Shown here in pieces: positions 1-12,960 of a DNA stretch of 64,000 bases. This DNA is from Coriaria nepalensis. Taxonomy: Eukaryota > Streptophyta > Magnoliopsida > Cucurbitales > Coriariaceae. Both the position numbers and the translations under genes were made by a program. The notes under the pieces are model-generated. The model did not search any database. It was not told the origin of the DNA and saw only the letters and a program-made list of their open reading frames with translations. The stretch is taken from the NCBI GenBank assembly GCA_027186245.1, contig CP114483.1, positions 11,924,220-11,988,219 on the forward strand. The letters run 5' to 3'. Numbering within the stretch: position 1 is the first letter of the stretch; every line of letters starts with the position of its first letter.

Positions 1-1525
1 ACTTAAAGTCGTATTATTGCGTCTCTTTTAGTCATTAAATCATTCATTATACTTCGAACGAAATTCGCAGTTTAAACATGAGTTTTGTGCATAACTTGCG
101 GTTGATCGATTCAAGGCAACAACGCATTTGTCTTAGCCTTAAATCATGTCATTGAGTCTCTTGTAGTCATGAAATCATTCTAAATTAATATGAACGAATT
201 CTATTTTCGCCTTCAAACATGATTTACTTACATAACTTGCAATTAATCTATTGAAGGACAAAAATGCATACCTTTAGCTTTAAAAAGCATGTCATTCTGT
301 CTTTTAAGTCATTAAAGTGTTTGAAAGCACGTCGAACCAATCTATGTTTTGCATTTAAAACAACGACTTTCATGCATAACTTGCAAATGATCTATTGAAG
401 AAAAACTATGCATTTTTTTGCCCTTAAGTCGATTAGTTTGCGTCTCTTTTGGGCTTTAAATCGTCAAAATCACTTCGTACGAAATTCGCAGTTTAAACAT
501 GACTTTCGTGCTTAACTTGCCATTGATCGATTCAAGGCAACAACGCATTTGTTTAGCCTTAATAATCATGTCATTGAGTCTCTTATAGTCATGAAATCAT
601 TCTAAATTAATCCGAACCGAATTCTATTTCGCCCTTCAAACATGATTTTCTTACATAACTTGCAATTAATCAATTGAAGACAACAATGCATTCCTGTAGC
701 CTTAAAAGCATGTCATTCAGCCTTTCATGTCATTAAATTGTTTGAAAGCACGTCGAAACCAATTCACGTTTGCATTTAAATACACGACTTTCATGCATAA
801 CTTGCAAAAGATCTATTGAAGAAAACTATGCATTTTTTTTGACTATAAAGTCGTACTATTGCGTCTCTTTTAGTCATTAAATCATTCAATATAATTTCGA
901 ACGAAATTCGCAGTTTAAACATGAGTTACGTGCATAACTTGCCGTTCATCGATTCAAGGCAACAACGCATTTGTTTAGCCTTAAAATTCATGTCATTGAG
1001 TCTCTTGTGTCATGAAATCATTCTAAATTAATCCGAATAAATTCTATATTCGCCTTCAAACAAGATTTTCTTACATAACTTGCAATTAATCAATTGAAGA
1101 CAACAATGCATTCCTTTAGCCCTTGATAAGCATGTCATTCAGTCTTTTAAGTCATTAAAGTGTTTGAAAGGCACGTCGAACCAATTCGATGTTTGCATTT
1201 AAACACGACTTTCATGCATAACTTGCCAATGATCTATTGAAGAAAACTATGCATTTTTTTAGCCTTAAAGTCGTATTATGCGTCTCTTTTGGTCATTAAA
1301 TCATTCAAAATCCCTTCGTACGAAATTCGAAGTTTAAACATGACTTTCGTGCATAACTTTGCCGTTGATCGATTCAAGGCAACAACGCATTTGTTTTAGC
1401 TTAAATCATGTCATTGAGTCTCTTGTAGTCATGAAATCATTCTAAATTAATCCGAACAAATTCTATTATTCGCCCTTCAAACATGATTTTCTTACATAAC
1501 TTGCAATTAATCTATTGAAGACAAC
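1..1525. repeat. Error-rich left contig end, copy of 23068-24591
   Basis: These trimers belong to the right-domain variant family. They track 23068-24591 unit by unit (1525 versus 1524 bases). Shared rare marks include TTTTGTGCATAACTTGCGG in the first unit, AATCGT before CAAAATCAC in the second, AATCAATTGAAG with CACGTTTGC/TACGTTTGC, AATATAATTTCGAACG, and the otherwise rare AAATCCCTTCGTACG. On top of this the copy carries many private one-base insertions, deletions and substitutions, often in homopolymers. That looks like unpolished long-read consensus next to a gap rather than old divergence. Confidence 0.85.
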
Positions 1526-1625
1526 NNNNNNNNNNNNNNNNNNNNNNNNNNNNNNNNNNNNNNNNNNNNNNNNNNNNNNNNNNNNNNNNNNNNNNNNNNN
1601 NNNNNNNNNNNNNNNNNNNNNNNNN
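1526..1625. other. Assembly gap of exactly 100 N
   Basis: One hundred N, the usual placeholder for a gap of unknown size. The left flank stops in monomer C (GAAGACAAC) and the right flank starts inside monomer A (CGAAATTCGCAG). If the trimer register continued, 217 bases modulo 421 would be expected here, so 100 is not a measured length. Confidence 0.97.
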
Positions 1626-4600
1626 CGAAATTCGCAGTTAAAACATGAGTTTCGTTCATAACTAGCCGTTGATCGATTTCAAGGCAACAACGCATTTGTT
1701 TAGCCTTAAAATCATGTCATAGAGTCTCTTGTAGTTATGAAATAATTCTAAAAATTAATCCGGACGAATTCTATTTTCGCCCTACAAACATGATTTTCTT
1801 ACAATAACTTGCAATTAATCTATTGAAGACAACAATGCATTCCTTTAGCCTTAAAAGGCCTGCATTCAGTCTTTTCATGTCATTAAATTGTTTGAAAGCA
1901 TGTCGAACCAATTCTATGTTTGCATTTAAAACCACGGACTTTCATGCATAACTTGCAAATGATCTATTCAAGCAAAACTATGCATTTTTTTTCCCTTAAT
2001 GTCGTATTATTGCGTCTCTTTTGGTCTTTAAATCATTCAATATCACTTCGTACGAAATTCGCAGTTTAAACATAACTTTCGTGCATACTTGCCGTTGATC
2101 GATTCAAGGCAACACCCTATTTGTTTAGCCTTAAAATCATGTCATTGAGTCTCTTGTAGACTTGAAATCAATCTAAATTAATCCGAACAAATTCTATTTT
2201 CGCCTTCAAACATGATTTTCTTACATAACTTGCAATAAACTATTGAAGACAAACAATGCATTCCTTTAGGCCCTCAATAAGCATGTCATTCAGTCTTTTC
2301 AAGTCATTAAAGTGTTTGAAAGCACGTCCCCGAACCAATTCTATGTTTGCATTTAAAACAAACTTTCCTGCATAACTTGCAAATGATCTATTGAAGAACT
2401 ACTATGCATTTTTTTTAGCCTTAAAGTCGTATTATTGCGTCTCTTTTGGTCATTAAATCATTCAAAATCACTTCGTACGAAATTCACAGTTTAAACATGA
2501 CTTTCGTGCTTAACTTGCCGTTGATCGATTCAAGGCAACAACCGCATTTGTTTAGCCTTTAAAATCATGTCACTGAGTCTCTTATAGTCATGAAATCATT
2601 CTAAATTATCCGAACGAATTCTATTTTCGCCCTTCAAACATGATTTTCTTACATAAACTTGCGATTAATCTAGTGAAGACAACAATGCATTCTTTTAGCC
2701 TTAAAAAGCATGTCATTCAGTCTTTTCTTGTCATTAAATTGTTTGAAAGCACGTCAAACCAATTCTATGTTTGCATTTAAAACATGACTTTCATGCATAA
2801 ACTTGCAAATGATCTATTGAAGAAAACTATGCATTTTTTAGCCTTAAAAGTCGTATTATTGCGTCTATTTTAGTCATTAAATCATTCAAATCACTTCGTA
2901 CGAAATTCGCAGTTTAAACATGACTTTCGTGCATAACTTCCCGTCGATCGATTCAAGGCAACAACGCATTTGTTTAGCCTTAAAATCATGTCATTGAGTC
3001 TCTTGTAGTCATGAAATCATTCTAAAATTAATCCGAGCGACATTCTATTTTCGCCCTTCAAACATGATTTTCTTACATAACTTGCAATTAAATCTATTGA
3101 AGACAACAATGCATTCCTTTAGCCTTAAAAACCATGTCATTCAGTCTTTTCATGTCATTAAATTGTTTGAATGCACGTCGAACCATTCTATGTTTGCATT
3201 TTAAACACGACTTTCTTGCATAACTTGCAATGATCTATTGAAGAAAACTATGCATTTTTTTAGCCTTTAAAGTCGTATTATTGCGTCTATTTTAGTCATT
3301 AAATCATTCAAAAGCACTTCGTACGAAATTCGCAGTTTAAACACTTACTTTCGTGCATCACTTGCCGTTTGATCGATTCAAGGCAACAACGCATTTGTTT
3401 AGCCTTAAAATCACATCACACAGAGTCTCTTGTAATCACGAAATCATTCTACATTAAGCAGAACGAATTCTATTTTCGCCCTTCAAACATTATCTTCTTA
3501 CATAACTTGCGATTAATCTAGTGAAGACAACAATGCATTCCTTTAGCCTTAAAAAGCATGTCATTCAGTCTTTTCATGTCATTAAATTGTTTGAAAAGCA
3601 CGTCGAACCAATTCTATGTTTGCATTTAAAACATGACTTTCATGCATTACCTTGCAAATGATCTATTGAAGCAAAACTATGCATTTTTTTAGCCTTAAAG
3701 TCGTATTATTGCGTCTATTTTAGTCATTAAATCATTCAAATATCAATTCGTACGAAATTCGCAGTTTAAACATGACTTTCGTGCATAACTTCCCGTTTGA
3801 TCGATTCAAGGCAACAACGCATTTGTTTACCTTAAAATCATGTCATTGAGTCTCTTGTATTGATGAAAATCATTCTAAATTAATCCGAACAAATTCTATT
3901 TTCGCCCTTCAAACATGATTTTCTTACATAACTTGCAATTAATCTATTGAAGACAACAATGCATTCTTTAGCCTTAACATGCATGTCATTCAGTCCTTTT
4001 CATGTCATTAAATTGTTCGAAAGGCACGTCGAACCAATTCTATGAGTGCATTAAAACACGACTTTCCATGCATAACTTGCAGATGATCTATTGAAGAAAA
4101 CTATGCATTTTTTTAGCCTTAAAGTCGAATTATTGCGTCTATTTTAGTCATTAAATCATTCAAAATCACCTTTCGTACGAAATTCGCAGTTTAACACTAC
4201 TTTCGTGCATAACTTCCCGTTGATCGATTCAAGGCAACAACGCATTTGTTTAGCCTTAAAATCACGTGACAGTGTCTCTTGTAGTCATGAAATCATTCTA
4301 AATTAAGCCGAACGAATTCTATTTTCGCCCTTCAAACATGATCTTCTTACATACTTGCGATTAATCTAGTGAAGACAACAATGCATTCCTTTAGCCTTAA
4401 AAAGCATGTCATTCAGTCTTTTCATGTCATTAAATTGTTTGAAAGCACGTCGAACCAATTCTATGTTTGCATTTAAAAACCATGACTTTCATGCATAACT
4501 TGCAAATGATCTATTGAAGAAAACCTATGCATTTTTTTAGCCTTAAAGTCGTATTATTGCGTCTTATTTTAGTCATTAAATCATTCAAAATCACTTCGTA

Positions 4601-5019
4601 CGAAATTCGCAGTTTAAACATGACTTTCAGGCATAACTTGCCGTTGATCGATTCAAGGCAACAACGCATTTGTTTAGCCTTAAATCAAGTCATTGAGTCT
4701 CTTGTAGTCATGAAATCATTCTAAATTAATCCGAACAAATTCTATTTTCGCGCTTCATACATGATTTTCTTACATAATTTGCAATTAATCTATGAAGACA
4801 ACAATGCATTCCTTTAGCCTTGAAAAGCATGTCATTCAGTCTTTTCATGTCATTAAAGTGTTTGAAAGCACGTCGAACCAATTCTATGTTTGCATTTCAA
4901 ACACGACTTTCATGCATAACTTGCAAATGATCTATTGAAGAAAACTATGCATTTTTTTAGAATTAAAGTCGTATTATTGCGTCTCTTTTAGTCATTAAAT
5001 CATTCAATATAACTTCGAA
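1626..5019. repeat. 8-trimer HOR, copy 1 (noisy)
   Basis: The block starts at CGAAATTCGCAG with the rare GTTCATAACTAGCC and TTTTTTTTCCC marks and runs through eight trimers with CCTCAATAAGC, CACTGAGTCTCTTATAG, CCGTCGATCG, GTGCATCACTTGCC and GCGCTTCA, in that order. The same order returns at 5020. Its length of 3,394 bp exceeds the expected 8 x 421 = 3,368 bp because of many small private insertions. The clean relatives downstream lack them, so most are probably sequencing errors. Confidence 0.8.
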
Positions 5020-8000
5020 CGAATTCGCAGTTTAAACATGAGTTTCGTTCATAACTTGCAGTGGATCGATTCAAGGCAACAACGCATTTGTTAAGCCTTA
5101 AAATCATGTCATTGAGTCTCTTGTAGTTATGAAATAATTCTAAATTAATCCGGACGAATTCTATTTTCGCCCTACAAACATGATTTTCTTACATAACTTG
5201 CAATTAATCTATTGAAGACAACAATGCATTCCTTTAGCCTTTAAAAGGCTGTCATTCAGTCTTTTCATGTCATTAAATTGTTTGAAAGCATGTCGAACCA
5301 ATTCTATGTTTGGCATTTAAAACACGACTTTCATGCATAACTTGCAAATGATCTATTCAAGCAAACTATGCATTTTTTTTTCCCTTTTAAAGTCGTATTA
5401 TTGCGTTTCTTTTGGTCATTAAATCAATCAATATCACTTCGTACGAAATTCGCAGTTTAAACATGACTTTCGTGCATAACTTGCCGTTTGATCGATTCAA
5501 GGCAACAACGCATTTGTTTAGCCTTAAAATCATGTCATTGAGTCTCTGTAGTCATGAAATCAATCTAAATTAATCCGAACAAATTCTATTTTCGCCCTTC
5601 AAACATGATTTTCTTACATACTTGCAATTAATCTATTGAAGACAACAATGCATTCCTTTAGCCTCAATAAGCATGTCATTCAGTCTTTTCAAGTCATTAA
5701 AGTGTTTTGAAAGCACGTCGAACCAATTCTATGTTTGCATTTAAAACACAACTTTCCTGCATAACTTGCAAATGATCTATTGAAGAAAAACTATGCATTT
5801 TTTTTAGCCTTTAAAGTCGTATTTATTGCGTCTCTTTTGGTCATTAAATCATTCAAAATCACTTCGTACGAAATTCACAGTTTTAAACATGACTTTCGTG
5901 CATAACTTGCCGTTGATCGATCAACGGCAACAACGCATTTGTTTAGCCTTAAAATCATGTCACTGAGTCTCTTATAGTCATGAAATCATTCTAAATTAAT
6001 CCGAACAAATTCTATTTTCGCCCCTTCAACATGATTTTCTTACATAACTTGCGATTAATCTAGTGAAGACAACAATGCATTCTTTAAGCCTTAAAAAGCA
6101 TGTCATTCAGTCTTTTCATGTCATTAAATTGTTTGAAAGCACGTCAAACCAATTCTATGTTTGCATTTAAAACATGACTTTCATGCATAACTTGCAAATG
6201 ATCTATTGAAGAAAACTATGCATTTTTTTAGCCTTAAAGTCGTATTATTGCGTCTATTTTAGTCATTAAATCATTCAAAATCACTTCGTACGAAATTCGC
6301 AGTTTAAACATGACTTTCGTGCATAACTTCCCGTCGATCGATTCAAGGCAACAACGCATTTGGTTAGGCTTAAAATCATGGCATTGAGTCTCTTGTAGAC
6401 ATGAAATCATTCTAAATTAATCCGAGCGAATTCTATTTTCGCCCTTCAAACATGATTTTCTTACATAACTTGCAATTAATCTATTGAAGACAACAATGCA
6501 TTCCTTTAGCCTTAAAAACCATGTCATTCAGTCTTTTCATGTCATTAAATTGTTTGAAAGCACGTCGAACCAATTCTATGTTTGCATTTAAAACACGACT
6601 TTCATGCATAACTTGCAAATGATCTATTGAAGAAAACTATGCATTTTTTTAGCCTTAAAGTCGTATTATTGCGTCTATTTTAGTCATTAAATCATTCAAA
6701 ATCACTTCGTACGAAATTCGCAGTTTAAACACTACTTTCGTGCATCACTTGCCGTTGATCGATTCAAGGCAACAACGCATTTGTTTAGCCTTAAAATCAC
6801 ATCACAGAGTCTCTTGTAGTCACGAAATCATTCTAAATTAAGCCGAACGAATTCTATTTTCGCCCTTCAAACATGATCTTCTTACATAACTTGCGATTAA
6901 TCTAGTGAAGACAACAATGCATTCCTTTAGCCTTAAAAAGCATGTCATTCAGTCTTTTCATGTCATTAAATTGTTTGAAAGCACGTCGAACCAATTCTAT
7001 GTTTGCATTTAAAACATGACTTTCATGCATAACTTGCAAATGATCTATTGAAGCAAACTATGCATTTTTTTAGCCTTAAGTCGTATTATTGCGTCTATTT
7101 TAGTCATTAAATCATCAAATCACTCCGTACGAACTTCCCAGTTTAACCATGACTTTCGTGCATAACTTCCCGTTGATCGATTCAAGGCAACAACGCTTTT
7201 GTTTAACCTTAAAACATGTCATTGAGTCTCTTGTAGTGATGAAATCATTCTAAATTAATCCGAACAAATTCCTATTTTCGCCCTTCAAACATGATTTTCT
7301 TACATAACTTGCAATTAATCTATTGAAGACAACAATGCATTCCTTAGCCTTAACAAGCATGTCATTCAGTCTTTTCATGTCATTAAATTGGTTCGAAAGC
7401 ACGTCGAACCAATTCTATGTTTGCATTTAAAACACGACTTTCATGCATAACTTGCAGATGATCTATTGAAGAAAACTATGCATTTTTTTTAGCGTTCAAG
7501 TCGAATTATTGCGTCTATTTTAGTCATTAAATCATTCAAAATCACTTCGTACGAAATTCGCAGTTTAAACACTACTTTCGTGCATAACTTCCCGTTGATC
7601 GATTCAAGGCAACAACGCATTTGTTTAGCCTTAAAATCACGTCACAGAGTCTCTTGTAGTGATTAAATCATTCTAAATTAATTCGAACGAATTCTATTTT
7701 CGCCCTTCAAACATGATCTTCTTACATAACTTGCGATTAATCTAGTGAAGACAACAATGCATTCCTTTAGCCTTAAAAAGCATGTCATTCAGTCTTTTCA
7801 TGTCATTAAATTGTTTGAAAGCACGTCGAACCAATTCTATGTTTGCATTTAAAACATGACTTTCATGCATAACTTGCAAATGATCTATTGAAGAAAACTA
7901 TGCATTTTTTTAGCCTTAAAGTCGTATTATTGCGTCTATTTTAGTCATTAAATCATTCAAAATCACTTCGTACGAAATTCGCAGTTTAAACATGACTTTC

Positions 8001-8393
8001 ATGCATAACTTGCCGTTGATCGATTCAAGGCAACAACGCATTTGTTTAGCCTTAAAATCATGTCATTGAGTCTCTTGTAGTCATGAAATCATTCTAAATT
8101 AATCCGAACAAATTCTATTTTCGCGCTTCAAACATGATTTTCTTACATAATTTGCAATTAATCTATTGAAGACAACAATGCATTCCTTTAGCCTTGAAAA
8201 GCATGTCATTCAGTCTTTTCATGTCATTAAAGTGTTTGAAAGCACGTCGAACCAATTCTATGTTTGCATTTCAAACACGACTTTCATGCATAACTTGCAA
8301 ATGATCTATTGAAGAAAACTATGCATTTTTTTAGACTTAAAGTCGTATTATTGCGTCTCTTTTAGTCATTAAATCATTCAATATAACTTCGAA
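5020..8393. repeat. 8-trimer HOR, copy 2
   Basis: This repeats the eight-trimer order of 1626-5019: GTTCATAAC, CCCTTTTAAAG, CCTCAATAAGC, CACTGAG with TTATAG, CCCGTCGATCG (6330), CACTACTTTCGTGCATCAC (6730), CGAATTATTG (7500) and GCGCTTCAAAC (8125). Noise falls off along this copy and nearly stops after about 7.6 kb. Length is 3,374 bp. Confidence 0.8.
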
Positions 8394-10918
8394 CGAAATT
8401 CGCAGTTTAAACATGAGTTTCGTTCATAACTAGCCGTTGATCGATTCAAGGCAACAACGCATTTGTTTAGCCTTAAAATCATGTCATTGAGTCTCTTGTA
8501 GTTATGAAATAATTCTAAATTAATCCGGACGAATTCTATTTTCGCCCTACAAACATGATTTTCTTACATAACTTGCAATTAATCTATTGAAGACAACAAT
8601 GCATTCCTTTAGCCTTAAAAGGCCTGTCATTCAGTCTTTTCATGTCATTAAATTGTTTGAAAGCATGTCGAACCAATTCTATGTTTGCATTTAAAACACG
8701 ACTTTCATGCATAACTTGCAAATGATCTATTCAAGCAAACTATGCATTTTTTTTCCCTTAAAGTCGTATTATTGCGTTTCTTTTGGTCATTAAATCAATC
8801 AATATCACTTCGTACGAAATTCGCAGTTTAAACATGACTTTCGTGCATAACTTGCCGTTGATCGATTCAAGGCAACAACGCATTTGTTTAGCCTTAAAAT
8901 CATGTCATTGAGTCTCTTGTAGTCATGAAATCAATCTAAATTAATCCGAACAAATTCTATTTTCGCCCTTCAAACATGATTTTCTTACATAACTTGCAAT
9001 TAATCTATTGAAGACAACAATGCATTCCTTTAGCCTCAATAAGCATGTCATTCAGTCTTTTCAAGTCATTAAAGTGTTTGAAAGCACGTCGAACCAATTC
9101 TATGTTTGCATTTAAAACACAACTTTCCTGCATAACTTGCAAATGATCTATTGAAGAAAACTATGCATTTTTTTAGCCTTAAAGTCGTATTATTGCGTCT
9201 CTTTTGGTCATTAAATCATTCAAAATCACTTCGTACGAAATTCACAGTTTAAACATGACTTTCGTGCATAACTTGCCGTTGATCGATTCAAGGCAACAAC
9301 GCATTTGTTTAGCCTTAAAATCATGTCACTGAGTCTCTTATAGTCATGAAATCATTCTAAATTAATCCGAACGAATTCTATTTTCGCCCTTCAAACATGA
9401 TTTTCTTACATAACTTGCGATTAATCTAGTGAAGACAACAATGCATTCTTTTAGCCTTAAAAAGCATGTCATTCAGTCTTTTCATGTCATTAAATTGTTT
9501 GAAAGCACGTCAAACCAATTCTATGTTTGCATTTAAAACATGACTTTCATGCATAACTTGCAAATGATCTATTGAAGAAAACTATGCATTTTTTTAGCCT
9601 TAAAGTCGTATTATTGCGTCTATTTTAGTCATTAAATCATTCAAAATCACTTCGTACGAAATTCGCAGTTTAAACATGACTTTCGTGCATAACTTCCCGT
9701 CGATCGATTCAAGGCAACAACGCATTTGTTTAGCCTTAAAATCATGTCATTGAGTCTCTTGTAGTCATGAAATCATTCTAAATTAATCCGAGCGAATTCT
9801 ATTTTCGCCCTTCAAACATGATTTTCTTACATAACTTGCAATTAATCTATTGAAGACAACAATGCATTCCTTTAGCCTTAAAAACCATGTCATTCAGTCT
9901 TTTCATGTCATTAAATTGTTTGAAAGCACGTCGAACCAATTCTATGTTTGCATTTAAAACACGACTTTCATGCATAACTTGCAAATGATCTATTGAAGAA
10001 AACTATGCATTTTTTTAGCCTTAAAGTCGTATTATTGCGTCTATTTTAGTCATTAAATCATTCAAAATCACTTCGTACGAAATTCGCAGTTTAAACACTA
10101 CTTTCGTGCATAACTTCTCGTTGATCGATTCAAGGCAACAACGCATTTGTTTAGCCTTAAAATCATGTCACTGAGTCTCTTGTAGTCATGAAATCATTCT
10201 AAATTAATCCGAACGAATTCTATTTTCGCCCTTCAAACATGATTTTCTTACATAACTTGCGATTAATCTAGTGAAGACAACAATGCATTCCTTTAGCCTT
10301 AAAAAGCATGTCATTCAGTCTTTTCATGTCATTAAATTGTTTGAAAGCACGTCGAACCAATTCTATGTTTGCATTTAAAACATGACTTTCATGCATAACT
10401 TGCAAATGATCTATTGAAGAAAACTATGCATTTTTTTAGCCTTAAAGTCGTATTATTGCGTCTATTTTAGTCATTAAATCATTCAAAATCACTTCATACG
10501 AAATTCGCAGTTTAAACATGACTTTCATGCATAACTTGCCGTTGATCGATTCAAGGCAACAACGCATTTGTTTAGCCTTAAAATCATGTCATTGAGTCTA
10601 TTGTAGTCATGAAATCATTCTAAATTAATCCGAACAAATTCTATTTTCGCGCTTCAAACATTATTTTCTTACATAATTTGCAATTAATCTAGTGAAGACA
10701 ACAATGCATTCCTTTAGCCTTGAAAAGCATGTCATTCAGTCTTTTAAGTCATTAAAGTGTTTGAAAGCACGTCGAACCAATTCTATGTTTGCATTTAAAA
10801 CACGACTTTCATGCATAACTTGCAAATGATCTATTGAAGAAAACTATGCATTTTTTCAGACTTAAAGTCGTATTATTGCGTCTCTTTTAGTCATTAAATC
10901 ATTCAATATAACTTCGAA
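8394..10918. repeat. 6-trimer derivative of the 8-trimer HOR
   Basis: This clean block of 2,525 bp starts with the same CGAAATTCGCAG...GTTCATAACTAGCC unit as the two copies upstream and keeps the first four trimers in order (CTCAATAAGC near 9037, CACTGAG near 9330, CCCGTCGATCG near 9697). It then skips two trimers and closes with a GCGCTTCAAAC unit near 10651. The next first-unit mark is at 10919. Confidence 0.75.
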
Positions 10919-12960
10919 CGAAATTCGCAGTTTAAACATGAGTTTCGTTCATAACTAGCCGTTGATCGATTCAAGGCAACAACGCATTTGTTTAGCCTTA
11001 AAATCATGTCATTGAGTCTCTTGTAGTTATGAAATAATTCTAAATTAATCCGGACGAATTCTATTTTCGCCCTACAAACATGATTTTCTTACATAACTTG
11101 CAATTAATCTATTGAAGACAACAATGCATTCCTTTAGCCTTAAAAGGCCTGTCATTCAGTCTTTTCATGTCATTAAATTGTTTGAAAGCATGTCGAACCA
11201 ATTCTATGTTTGCATTTAAAACACGACTTTCATGCATAACTTGCAAATGATCTATTCAAGCAAACTATGCATTTTTTTTCCCTTAAAGTCGTATTATTGC
11301 GTTTCTTTTGGTCATTAAATCAATCAATATCACTTCGTACGAAATTCGCAGTTTAAACATGACTTTCGTGCATAACTTGCCGTTGATCGATTCAAGGCAA
11401 CAACGCATTTGTTTAGCCTTAAAATCATGTCATTGAGTCTCTTGTAGTCATGAAATCAATCTAAATTAATCCGAACAAATTCTATTTTCGCCCTTCAAAC
11501 ATGATTTTCTTACATAACTTGCAATTAATCTATTGAAGACAACAATGCATTCCTTTAGCCTCAATAAGCATGTCATTCAGTCTTTTCAAGTCATTAAAGT
11601 GTTTGAAAGCACGTCGAACCAATTCTATGTTTGCATTTAAAACACAACTTTCCTGCATAACTTGCAAATGATCTATTGAAGAAAACTATGCATTTTTTTA
11701 GCCTTAAAGTCGTATTATTGCGTCTCTTTTGGTCATTAAATCATTCAAAATCACTTCGTACGAAATTCACAGTTTAAACATGACTTTCGTGCATAACTTG
11801 CCGTTGATCGATTCAAGGCAACAACGCATTTGTTTAGCCTTAAAATCATGTCACTGAGTCTCTTATAGTCATGAAATCATTCTAAATTAATCCGAACGAA
11901 TTCTATTTTCGCCCTTCAAACATGATTTTCTTACATAACTTGCGATTAATCTAGTGAAGACAACAATGCATTCTTTTAGCCTTAAAAAGCATGTCATTCA
12001 GTCTTTTCATGTCATTAAATTGTTTGAAAGCACGTCAAACCAATTCTATGTTTGCATTTAAAACATGACTTTCATGCATAACTTGCAAATGATCTATTGA
12101 AGAAAACTATGCATTTTTTTAGCCTTAAAGTCGTATTATTGCGTCTATTTTAGTCATTAAATCATTCAAAATCACTTCGTACGAAATTCGCAGTTTAAAC
12201 ACTACTTTCGTGCATAACTTCCCGTTGATCGATTCAAGGCAACAACGCATTTGTTTAGCCTTAAAATCACGTCACAGAGTCTCTTGTAGTCATGAAATCA
12301 TTCTAAATTAAGCCGAACGAATTCTATTTTCGCCCTTCAAACATGATCTTCTTACATAACTTGCAATTAATCTAGTGAAGACAACAATGCATTCCTTTAG
12401 CCTTAAAAAGCATGTCATTCAGTCTTTTCATGTCATTAAATTGTTTGAAAGCACGTCGAACCAATTCTATGTTTGCATTTAAAACATGACTTTCATGCAT
12501 AACTTGCAAATGATCTATTGAAGCAAACTATGCATTTTTTTAGCCTTAAAGTCGTATTATTGCGTCTATTTTAGTCATTAAATCATTCAAAATCACTTCG
12601 TACGAAATTCGCAGTTTAAACATGACTTTCGTGCATAACTTCCCGTTGATCGATTCAAGGCAACAACGCATTTGTTTAACCTTAAAATCATGTCATTGAG
12701 TCTCTTGTAGTGATGAAATCATTCTAAATTAATCCGAACAAATTCTATTTTCGCCCTTCAAACATGATTTTCTTACATAACTTGCAATTAATCTATTGAA
12801 GACAACAATGCATTCCTTTAGCCTTAACAAGCATGTCATTCAGTCTTTTCATGTCATTAAATTGTTCGAAAGCACGTCGAACCAATTCTATGTTTGCATT
12901 TAAAACACGACTTTCATGCATAACTTGCAAATGATCTATTGAAGAAAACTATGCATTTTT
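10919..12960. repeat. Rearranged HOR copy lacking the CCGTCG trimer
   Basis: This again begins with the GTTCATAACTAGCC unit, then the TTTTTTTTCCC, CTCAATAAGC and CACTGAG/TTATAG trimers. The trimer with CCCGTCGATCG seen in the three copies upstream is missing and a CACTACTTTCG trimer with CACGTCACAGAG follows at about 12200. The unit near 12820 has the GCCTTAACAAGC and TTGTTCGAAAGC marks. Confidence 0.7.

Noticed and set aside
1507..1695. Minus-strand frame across the N gap
   Set aside because: It is held open by N and has no support.
4527..4724. 65-codon + strand frame
   Set aside because: Satellite sequence in the noisy zone; opened by small indels not present in the clean copies.
1626..7600. 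Old, decayed edge of the array
   Set aside because: The decay is made of private one-base changes over intact HOR variants, on both sides of a 100-N gap. Assembly error explains it better.
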